Shown one piece after another: positions 1-7,869 of a stretch of 7,869 nt of DNA. How positions within the stretch are numbered: position 1 is the stretch's first letter; each line of letters begins with the position of its first letter. The notes beneath the pieces were generated by a model. The model was not told where the DNA came from and did not search any database. It saw only the letters and a list, made by a program, of their open reading frames with translations. The stretch covers positions 1 through 7,869 of the forward strand of contig JAMORD010000083.1 in assembly GCA_027063755.1 (NCBI GenBank), written 5' to 3'. The position numbers and the translations under genes are program-made. This stretch comes from a bacterium. Lineage in GTDB: Bacteria > Coprothermobacterota > Coprothermobacteria > Coprothermobacterales > JAADFF01.

Positions 1-1
1 G

Positions 2-670
2 CTGCTCCTCTATATCGTATTTAAACGTTATCTGTTTGGCCCACTAGTCAACATTGTTCGTAAGAAAAGAGAAGAATGGCAAAAGAAAGATGAAGAGCTA
101 CGCAAACGAGAAGAAGAGATAAAACAGGCATATGCCAAACTTGAAGAAGACAAAAAGAGATTAAAAGCTGAACTTGAGGCTATGAGAGAACAAATGGAAA
201 GAGAGATAGAAGAAGAAAAGAAAAAATTACTTGAAGAAGCTCAGAAAAAGGCTGATACAGTATATAAGCATACAGTCAATGCAGCACATGCCGAGGCAGC
301 CAGAATTATAGAAGAGGCAACGAAAGAAGTAGGGAAAATTATCACCATATCAACAACAAACATCTTAAACAACTTTCTGGGTACAAGCAGCCAAGTATGT
401 CTTCTAAAAATGCTATTTAAACGATTCTCCGGTGATATTAAGCAATATGCTGCCAAAGCCGGTAAGGGTATTATCTTAGAGTTGCCGTGGTATGTTCTTC
501 CTGAAGAAGAAAAAGAGATTAGAGAGAGTTTAGAAGAGATGGGAGTTTCTATCGCAGGCATAAAAGTTAATGAAGATATCATATCTGGTTTCAGACTGGT
601 TTACAAAGACTATGTCCTTGATGCCACATTGAATAGATATATTTCGGAAGCTATAGGTGATAGAACATGA
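2..670 (+). CDS. atpF: F-type ATP synthase b subunit with delta-like C-terminal region (5' partial)
   Basis: Peripheral-stalk subunit of an F1Fo ATP synthase, anchored in the membrane and holding the F1 head static. The frame is open from the first base, so the true start lies upstream; 222 residues are visible and probably only the first part of the membrane helix is missing. Visible residues 1-10 are the end of that helix, followed by the FGP proline typical of b subunits. Residues about 18-110 form a highly charged Lys/Glu coiled coil. Residues about 120-222 are not b-like: they end in a pattern (VNEDIISGFRLVYKDYVLDA) that matches the C-terminal part of subunit delta. This fits the b subunit of alternate (N-type) F-ATPases, which carries such a tail; mycobacterial b-delta fusions are longer. 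No separate delta gene precedes alpha. An internal ATG at 182 is not the start, because the coiled coil runs through it. The TGA stop overlaps the alpha ATG (ATGA). I am confident of the b part and fairly confident of the delta-like part. Confidence 0.93.
   Translation: MLLYIVFKRYLFGPLVNIVRKKREEWQKKDEELRKREEEIKQAYAKLEEDKKRLKAELEAMREQMEREIEEEKKKLLEEAQKKADTVYKHTVNAAHAEAARIIEEATKEVGKIITISTTNILNNFLGTSSQVCLLKMLFKRFSGDIKQYAAKAGKGIILELPWYVLPEEEKEIRESLEEMGVSIAGIKVNEDIISGFRLVYKDYVLDATLNRYISEAIGDRT
655..660 (+). promoter_or_regulatory. Ribosome binding site for alpha
   Basis: AGGTGA six bases before the alpha ATG, lying inside the last codons of the b gene (Ile-Gly-Asp encoded by ATAGGTGAT). Together with the ATGA overlap it points to coupled translation. 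Confidence 0.7.
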
Positions 671-2143
671 GTATCATTGAGGAATTTCTAAGAAAAACCA
701 AACACAGTCCTTTCATTGCTAAATCGTACACATCGGGAACGATTCTCCGTGTGGGAGATGGTATTGCATGGGCTGATGGTTTGTCCATGGTTGGTTATTG
801 GGAAATTGTGCAATTTGAAAATGGTAAAATCGGTATCGTAAGTGAACTAAGGCGAGGGGAAGTGGGCATACTACTGCTTGATGAACAAGATGTAGATGTA
901 GGCATGAAGGTTTACGGTACAGGCAGAGAGCCGGAAGTGCCAGTAGGTGAATCACTGCTTGGAAGGGTTATTGACCCATTTGGTAACCCACTTGACGGTG
1001 GTAGCCCTGTTGCAACATCAGAATATTTACCAATGGAGAGACCAGCTCCCCCAATTTCCTGGAGAGCTAAAGTCAATGAACCTGTAGAAACAGGCATATA
1101 CTCTATAGATCTACTTGTACCTATAGGACATGGCCAAAGAGAACTTATACTTGGTGATAGAGCTACTGGTAAAACAACCGTCGGCGTTGACATTCTCATA
1201 AATCAAAAAGGGAAAGATGTTATTGGTGTATATGTCAGCATAGGGCAGAAGGAATCCGACCTCAGTAGTGTCGTAGAAACATTTACTGAACACGGTGTAA
1301 TGGATCAAATTGTTATTGTTGCAGCTCCTGCGGCATATTCACCGGTACTAAGGTTTATGGCACCATATGCAGGTACATCTATTGGTGAATGGTTTATGTA
1401 CAGAGGTAAAAAGGTTATTGTCGTGTATGACGACCTCTCCAAACATGCTGTTAGCTACAGGGAAATCTCCTTACTACTGAGAAGACCACCTGGTAGAGAG
1501 GCTTATCCTGGTGACATCTTTTACACCCATTCAAGACTTCTTGAAAGGGCGGCTAAACTTAATGCTAAACATGGTGGCGGAAGTCTTACAGCTCTCCCCA
1601 TATGCGAAACACAGCTGGGAGACTTTTCTGCCTACATACCAACAAATCTCGTATCTATTACCGATGGACAAATATACCTTGATGCCAATCTATTTAATTC
1701 TGGTAGGAGACCAGCTGTACACCCCGGTCTATCTGTATCTCGTGTCGGTGGCTCTGCGCAGTATAAGGCTATTAAGAAATTAGCGGGAAAACTGAGAGTT
1801 GATTTGGCACGATACGAAGAACTGGCCACATTTGTGCAGTTTGGTGGCAAGCTTGATGAGAAAAGCGAAAAAATGCTTATAAGAGGCCGTCGCACTGTAC
1901 AAGTATTGAAGCAAAAAGCTCACCAGCTTGTTACTCCAGAAGAAGAGGTTATCGCACTTATACTACTATCAGAAGGTTTGCTTGACGAAATTAAGGAAGA
2001 TAAGGTCAATGATATGCTATGGGATTTCTACCAATATTTCAAAGCTGACAATGATAAACCCCAAATAGATATCCATAAAGAAATAGACGAAAATACTAAG
2101 CAGGCTATTATTAATATCTGGAAAAAGTTTATAGGTGATTTCT

Positions 2144-2157
<14 letters not shown>
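667..2157 (+). CDS. atpA: F-type ATP synthase subunit alpha
   Basis: Non-catalytic nucleotide-binding subunit of the F1 hexamer (alpha3beta3), on the cytoplasmic face. At 496 residues it is close to the usual 500-510, with an N-terminus a few residues short. The N-terminal beta-barrel contains GTILRVGDGIAWADGL (24-39). The P-loop is GDRATGKT (163-170), where E. coli and mitochondria have Gln at the fourth position and this protein has Ala166. Then come DDLSKH (255-260), LLLRRPPGREAYPGDIFY (269-286), the SAYIPTN segment (321-327) and SVSRVGG (356-362), whose Arg359 is the arginine finger reaching the catalytic site on beta. The start ATG overlaps the b stop and has AGGTGA six bases upstream, so it is well supported. 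The end overlaps the gamma start by 14 bases. The sequence leans toward the alternate-type alpha, but alpha alone cannot settle that. Confidence 0.98.
2133..2138 (+). promoter_or_regulatory. Ribosome binding site deciding the gamma start
   Basis: AGGTGA five bases before ATG 2144, inside the alpha coding end and again part of ATAGGTGAT encoding Ile-Gly-Asp. It overlaps the alternative GTG at 2135, which has no ribosome site of its own, so it favours the ATG. Confidence 0.7.
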
Positions 2158-4331
<2,174 letters not shown>

Positions 4332-4670
4332 ATGAAACTGAAACTTATTATATCTTCACCTGAAGGGGTTATATTTAATGGAGAAGCAGACTTTATATCA
4401 CTAACACTGGTAGATGGAGAAATTGGTATACTACCCAGAAGAGAAAATTTTATCGGGGCACTTGATGAAGGTCCTATTCGCATAAAACCACATGGTAAAA
4501 CGCTCTTTGTTCCAGGTGGATTGGTAATGAAAACGGGACAAGAGGTACACCTCACGGTACCCTTTGCCATAGAAGCCCAAAGCTATGAAGAGTACTGGGA
4601 TATTTTAGAAAAGAAATATATGGAAGCCGACGAGCGTATAAAGAAGCTGAAAGAAATAAACATTGGATAA
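4332..4670 (+). CDS. atpC: F-type ATP synthase subunit epsilon, short form
   Basis: Foot of the central stalk, linking gamma to the c-ring. The start ATG directly abuts the beta TAA, with GAGGTG six bases upstream. The first 85 or so residues form the epsilon beta-sandwich: the opening MKLKLIISSPEG, then DGEIGILPRRENFIGAL and VPGGLVMKTGQEV. At 112 residues it is shorter than the usual 130-140. The end (about 85-112) has room for only one charged helix instead of the two-helix hairpin that lets epsilon inhibit ATP hydrolysis in many bacteria. The ILPRRENFIGAL segment resembles alternate-type epsilons. The stop codon touches the stop of the convergent ABC ATPase gene. It is the last gene of this operon. 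Confidence 0.93.
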   Translation: MKLKLIISSPEGVIFNGEADFISLTLVDGEIGILPRRENFIGALDEGPIRIKPHGKTLFVPGGLVMKTGQEVHLTVPFAIEAQSYEEYWDILEKKYMEADERIKKLKEINIG

Positions 4671-5444
4671 CTACAAAGACAAAAGCACTGAATATATGTG
4701 ATCCATAATATCTGCAAACTCTTTGCTATCTTTATCTCTTGGATGTGGCATATTCACATCTACTATATCAAGAAGTCTTCCAGGTCTACGAGACAATACA
4801 TACACTCTATCAGAGAAATATACAGCCTCTTCAACATTGGTTGTTGTAAGTAGTATGCTCTTAACAACAAGCTGTTTTTCTAACCAAAGGCGAAGGAACT
4901 CTTCCCTAAGATCTTCTGCCGTTAGAGAATCAAGCGTTGTAAAAGGATCATCCATGGCGATAAGCTCCTCTTCAACTGATAAAGCCCTTGCAAATGACAG
5001 TCGTTGGCGCATAGCAAGAGTAAGCTCTCTGGGATATGTGTCTTCAAAGGAATCAAGCCCCATCAGGTCTATATATTTTAATGCAGTTCTAATACGCTGG
5101 CGAAGGGGTATACCTTTAGCCTCTAAAACAACCTCTATGTTTCCTTGAACCGTTAACCATGGAAGAGAAATAGGTTGCTGGGGAATAAGTGGCACAATGT
5201 GCTTTTCACTATCAAGGGGCTCTCCCCTATAAAAAATCTCACCTGCAGTAGGTTTTTCAAGCCCAACTACCATATTGAGAATACTAGTTTTACCTGAACC
5301 TGTAGGACCAAGTATAGATACGATCTCGCCCTCTCTTATCTCAAACGATACAGAATCAAATATAACAAATTTTTTTCCCTTCTCCTCAACAACCTTAGAT
5401 ATATTCTCTGCTCTCAATATACAGCTCTTCTTACCACTCACCAC
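4671..5444 (-). CDS. ABC transporter ATP-binding protein (nitrate/sulfonate/taurine-type) with degenerate motifs
   Basis: Nucleotide-binding subunit expected to sit on the cytoplasmic side of the permease encoded just upstream. Its 257 residues match the ATPase half of proteins that normally continue into an AAA-associated domain; here the chain stops just after the family junction HPRDKDSKEFADIMDHIYSV. Walker A GPTGSGKT (46-53) is intact, and a Q-loop (IPQQ, 87-90) and the D-loop LD (171-172) are present. The signature LSGGM is LTLAM (141-145), the Walker B MDEP is MDDP (164-167, Asp166 in place of the catalytic Glu), and the switch VTH is TTT (200-202, no His). The frame reads cleanly on both sides, so this is not a frameshift. 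GTG 5444 is chosen because GGAGG lies seven bases upstream; the gene overlaps the permease by 14 bases. It may bind ATP with weak or no hydrolysis, or pair with another ATPase. Substrate is unknown. Confidence 0.9.
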   Translation of the reverse strand: MVSGKKSCILRAENISKVVEEKGKKFVIFDSVSFEIREGEIVSILGPTGSGKTSILNMVVGLEKPTAGEIFYRGEPLDSEKHIVPLIPQQPISLPWLTVQGNIEVVLEAKGIPLRQRIRTALKYIDLMGLDSFEDTYPRELTLAMRQRLSFARALSVEEELIAMDDPFTTLDSLTAEDLREEFLRLWLEKQLVVKSILLTTTNVEEAVYFSDRVYVLSRRPGRLLDIVDVNMPHPRDKDSKEFADIMDHIYSVLLSL

Positions 5445-6963
5445 GCCTATACCTCCGCTCTGCCAGGTTATAAAGAGGCTGCCATACCAACCTATTCAAA
5501 AGAACAACATATACAGTCATAATAATAGCACCCCACATCATTAGTTTGGGGTTAGCTGTAAGATTTCTTACAAGAAATGAACCTATACCAAAAACAGCAA
5601 GTACCTCACCAGAAAATACCATGTATTCGGCAACAACAGAAGCGTTCCACGCTCCACCCCATCCCGTAATACTACCTGTTATCAACGATGGGAAAATAGC
5701 AGGGATAAATATCGTGCGTACAAACAGTCCCCCGCGAATCTTAAATACCTGTGCTAAATTTCTTAATGACATAGGAATGCTAACAGCACCTAAAAGTACA
5801 TTGTACATGATATACCAAACCATAGCCGTTACATAGATAAATATAGTCCCAACTTCCATACTACCCAAATATCTCACCATAATATGAATAATCGGAGGGA
5901 AAAAGGCACTAGCAGGAATACTGCTAAGTACGCCAATAGATGTGATAAATATATCAACAACTCTGGCAGACTCTTCCTTATGCTTAGAAACCCAGTAGCC
6001 GGGAACAAGAACTAACACCAAACTTATCAAATAGGCAACAAATATACGTAATGTTGTTATTCCTAAAGCTGGGAATATCTCAGATATACCCTGTGGCACA
6101 GGAGAGATAAGCCATATAACAAACTCATAGCCTCCATACAGGGCATATAGGCCAAAAGCAAAAAGTAAAGACTTTACTATAATCTTCACCCATTTTTTCC
6201 TAAAGAATGTCCATAAACCATATACCGTCCCATAGAAAAGTTGTTCAAAGCGTAATCTATATGCAATTTCCTCTATCCACTCAACAAAATGAGGCTTATA
6301 TACATCTATAGGTTCATAGTTATACTCAAATAGTTTAGCCCACTTCCGCAGTGAGTTCCATATAGCCATTTGCATAAACAAAACAATTGATACAAGCACA
6401 ACAAGTGTCAAGACAAGTCCACCAATATTGCCCTTTTCCAAATTGGTAATAATCTCTGTACCTAAACCTGGTAGTTTATACTCTTCTGATCCTACAGAAA
6501 ATATCTCAGATGCTATCAGAAAATACCAGCCATTAGCCCACGACATCATACTGTTATAAACAAGTCCGGGAATCATAGCAGGAATATAAAAATACCTAAT
6601 GCGAGTCAAAGGCGGAAGCTTATAGGCATCGGCAAGATACATCAAATCTCTTGGAAAAGTCTTCACTGTCTCATAGACTGAAAAAGCAAGATTCCACACT
6701 TGACATGTAAAGATAAGAAAGATGGATGCCATCTCTACTCCAATGCGACCACCACCACCGAGTTTCACAAAGAAAAGTATTGCAACAGGAAAGAAAGTAA
6801 CAATAGGAACAGATTGAAGAATATCTATGAGAGGAATCATCCACCTCTCTCGTCTTTTAGAAGAGGCAGCTGCAAGACCATAGGGAACAGCAAAAAGAAG
6901 TGATAGCACATAGGCTATCAACATACGCAAAAACGACCATCCTGCAGCTGCCAATAGACTCAC
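5431..6963 (-). CDS. ABC transporter permease with two fused BPD_transp_1 (binding-protein-dependent transport) domains
   Basis: Inner-membrane permease of 510 residues in which two transport domains are joined in one chain. The first half (about 1-205) has hydrophobic segments near 10-32, 44-66, 78-98, 140-157 and 180-203, with an EAA-type coupling loop at 111-132 (ADAYKLPPLTRIRYFYIPAM onward). A charged linker (about 205-260) follows. The second half has segments near 262-287, 298-322, 335-362, 370-394, 425-447 and 474-497, and a second EAA-type loop at 403-425 (VFKIRGGLFVRTIFIPAIFP). The halves are not symmetric: the first lacks the helix that opens the second. GTG 6963 is the only reasonable start. 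GGGGAGG lies ten bases upstream and an in-frame TAA at 6967-6969 blocks a longer product. The fusion is characteristic of the family that pairs with AAA-associated-domain ATPases. Substrate is unknown and no binding-protein gene is seen. Confidence 0.92.
   Translation of the reverse strand: MSLLAAAGWSFLRMLIAYVLSLLFAVPYGLAAASSKRRERWMIPLIDILQSVPIVTFFPVAILFFVKLGGGGRIGVEMASIFLIFTCQVWNLAFSVYETVKTFPRDLMYLADAYKLPPLTRIRYFYIPAMIPGLVYNSMMSWANGWYFLIASEIFSVGSEEYKLPGLGTEIITNLEKGNIGGLVLTLVVLVSIVLFMQMAIWNSLRKWAKLFEYNYEPIDVYKPHFVEWIEEIAYRLRFEQLFYGTVYGLWTFFRKKWVKIIVKSLLFAFGLYALYGGYEFVIWLISPVPQGISEIFPALGITTLRIFVAYLISLVLVLVPGYWVSKHKEESARVVDIFITSIGVLSSIPASAFFPPIIHIMVRYLGSMEVGTIFIYVTAMVWYIMYNVLLGAVSIPMSLRNLAQVFKIRGGLFVRTIFIPAIFPSLITGSITGWGGAWNASVVAEYMVFSGEVLAVFGIGSFLVRNLTANPKLMMWGAIIMTVYVVLLNRLVWQPLYNLAERRYRRGEW
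5452..5456 (-). promoter_or_regulatory. Ribosome binding site deciding the ABC ATPase start
   Basis: GGAGG on the minus strand, seven bases before GTG 5444 and inside the permease coding end. It favours the first of two consecutive GTG codons as the start. Confidence 0.7.
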
Positions 6964-6973
6964 TATTTACATA

Positions 6974-6980
6974 CCTCCCC
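6974..6980 (-). promoter_or_regulatory. Ribosome binding site for the permease
   Basis: GGGGAGG on the minus strand, ten bases before GTG 6963. An ATG-TAA pair lies between this site and the GTG in the same frame. The ribosome could in principle load on that ATG and stop at once, so the spacing to the true start is slightly long. Confidence 0.6.
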
Positions 6981-6996
6981 GACGGTTTATCGTCAT

Positions 6997-7485
6997 TCAC
7001 GGCTGCTCATCCTCTTCTGTTTCAAGGCACACCTCATCTTCATCGCCGTCATACCATATAATCTCTGCAAATCGTCCCCAATCAAGAACATTTTTGCTGA
7101 TAATATCTTCTTCTTCTTCTGTGAGATCAGAACCTATCATTCTATCAAATTCTTCTCTGTCTATACAATTTTCTGGCACACCTCTAAGAACAGACAATAT
7201 CTTCTGATATACAGGGTGATTTTCCAGTACATCTCTCAGTATCTTCTTTCTTGTCTGCAGGTCTGCCTCGGCAAACTTCTTACCCAAGTCCGTCAGGATA
7301 ACATCACCTTTCTCTACTTTTACAAATCCAAACGACTTTGCCGTTTCTATAATGCCTAATATCTCATCAAGGGAAAGATGCTCTTCTGTTGACAACTTAT
7401 ATGCATCCATAACACCATCTTCATCAAGCAGTATTTCTAAAAGCCCTAAAACATGTCCCACATCTGATCGTGGCAAACCGTCCAT
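6997..7485 (-). CDS. Stand-alone AAA-associated C-terminal domain protein
   Basis: Acidic protein of 162 residues with no signal peptide or membrane segment, so probably cytoplasmic. It resembles the domain usually fused to the C-terminus of nitrate/sulfonate/taurine-type ABC ATPases (the AAA-associated domain family). Shared features, numbered from the GTG at 7491, are the opening GHVLGLLEIL (12-21), the winged-helix-like stretch IETAKSFGFVKVEKGDVIL (48-66), TDLGKKFAEADLQTRKKI (67-84) and, near the end, LDWGRFAEIIWYD (136-148). The tail is strongly acidic (EDEVCLETEEDEQP). ATG 7485 is preferred over GTG 7491 because GGAGG at 7493-7497 is seven bases from the ATG and only one base from the GTG. 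It follows the PilZ gene by 14 bases and precedes the permease by 33 bases. I infer that it acts in trans on the ATPase encoded at the end of the operon. Its biochemical role is not known to me. Confidence 0.85.
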   Translation of the reverse strand: MDGLPRSDVGHVLGLLEILLDEDGVMDAYKLSTEEHLSLDEILGIIETAKSFGFVKVEKGDVILTDLGKKFAEADLQTRKKILRDVLENHPVYQKILSVLRGVPENCIDREEFDRMIGSDLTEEEEDIISKNVLDWGRFAEIIWYDGDEDEVCLETEEDEQP

Positions 7486-7492
7486 CTTCACC

Positions 7493-7497
7493 CCTCC
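7493..7497 (-). promoter_or_regulatory. Ribosome binding site deciding the AAA-associated gene start
   Basis: GGAGG on the minus strand, seven bases before ATG 7485 and directly after the PilZ stop. It is too close to GTG 7491 to serve that codon. Confidence 0.75.
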
Positions 7498-7499
7498 AA

Positions 7500-7844
7500 T
7501 TATTTAGATTCCGTCTCTACTATATCAGAAAAAACCCGAAATAACTTAGATGTGTGTTCTAAAAACTCAACACCTAAGATGTCTTTTCTCTCACCTCTTC
7601 TACGCCATACTACGCGTCCTAAAATATCCTCCACTTTTTTTCCAACTTTGATGCGCAATATTATCTTATTCAGATGTATATCATCGGGCGATGCCCATAT
7701 AATACGACAACCAGCCCATGAAATATCATCCATGATACCTTCATAAAACCGATCTCCACCAATTGGCCTAAATAAGACAGGTAGGGCTATAGAATACCTT
7801 TCAGCCTTGCGTTTATCAATCTTAGCAGCCTGTGAGAGAGGCAC
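7500..7844 (-). CDS. PilZ-domain protein, probable cyclic-di-GMP receptor (5' end uncertain)
   Basis: Small protein of 114 residues made almost wholly of one PilZ domain, a family that binds the second messenger cyclic di-GMP. The two binding motifs are visible: RKAER (12-16, RxxxR) and DISWAG (40-45, D/NxSxxG), separated by 23 residues. The later strand GRVVWRRRGERKDILGVEF (76-94) fits the usual barrel end. Both binding motifs are intact, so ligand binding is plausible. The GTG at 7844 has GGAGG 13 bases upstream, which is rather far. The frame stays open to the window edge (upstream residues read NGGYVTL), so the protein could be longer with an N-terminal part outside. It is the first gene seen of the leftward operon and may regulate, or simply be co-transcribed with, the ABC module. 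Confidence 0.85.
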   Translation of the reverse strand: MPLSQAAKIDKRKAERYSIALPVLFRPIGGDRFYEGIMDDISWAGCRIIWASPDDIHLNKIILRIKVGKKVEDILGRVVWRRRGERKDILGVEFLEHTSKLFRVFSDIVETESK

Positions 7845-7869
7845 AAGTGTTACATATCCTCCACCATTC

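Noticed and set aside
182-670. ATG 182 as start of the b/delta gene
   Set aside because: The frame is open to the left edge and the upstream residues are a membrane-helix end, FGP motif and coiled coil typical of b.
1511-1783. Plus-strand frame inside alpha
   Set aside because: It is a shifted frame across strongly conserved alpha sequence, with no ribosome site or family likeness.
2135-2143. GTG 2135 as the gamma start
   Set aside because: It overlaps the AGGTGA ribosome site that fits ATG 2144, and the extra three residues are not seen at family N-termini.
4640-4720. Possible bidirectional terminator between the convergent operons
   Set aside because: I could not find a GC-rich stem with a T-run on either strand at the junction.
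5546-5836. Plus-strand frame opposite the permease
   Set aside because: It is a shadow of membrane-protein coding sequence, with no ribosome site or domain.
7850-7867. Short minus-strand frame reading MVEDM then TAA just upstream of the PilZ start
   Set aside because: It could be the end of an upstream gene, but only a few codons fall in the window, so it cannot be supported as a feature.

Overview
The window is bacterial and AT-leaning. It has strong Shine-Dalgarno sites (GGAGG), many GTG starts, tightly packed or overlapping genes, and TAA, TAG and TGA all used as stops (standard code). I cannot name the organism. A PilZ gene beside F-type ATPase genes argues for Bacteria rather than Archaea, and the lineage does not look like a common model group.

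Left half, plus strand, positions 2-4670: the F1 end of an ATP synthase operon. The order is b with a delta-like C-terminal region (5' end cut by the window edge), then alpha, gamma, beta and epsilon. Every junction is coupled: ATGA overlap, 14-nt overlap, 20-nt overlap, then directly abutting codons. There is no separate delta gene between b and alpha. Several subunits look more like the 'alternate' or N-type F-ATPase family than the common type: the delta-like tail on b, the gamma N-terminus, the beta loop EQLSEED with its SSKML segment, and a short epsilon. The order, however, is that of an ordinary atp operon. N-type operons normally start with beta-epsilon and end with b-alpha-gamma, so this arrangement is a cyclic permutation of that order. 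Subunits a and c would be expected just upstream, outside the window.

Right half, minus strand, positions 7844 down to 4671: a compact operon read leftward. It holds a PilZ-domain protein (possibly longer than the window shows), a stand-alone small acidic protein matching the 'AAA-associated' C-terminal domain, a two-domain ABC permease, and an ABC ATPase. In relatives the AAA-associated domain is normally fused to the C-terminus of a nitrate/sulfonate/taurine-type ABC ATPase. Here it is its own gene, placed before the permease, and the ATPase ends where that fusion would begin. The ATPase keeps its Walker A but has lost the consensus signature motif, the catalytic glutamate and the switch histidine. 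The permease starts without the first membrane helix expected for its N-terminal half. No substrate-binding protein is visible. This remodelled transporter-like module is the most unusual part of the window.

The two operons converge with no bases between the epsilon stop and the ABC ATPase stop. There is no gene-free stretch over about 35 bases, and I saw no RNA gene, CRISPR array, insertion sequence or recognisable terminator. The promoters of both operons lie outside the window.
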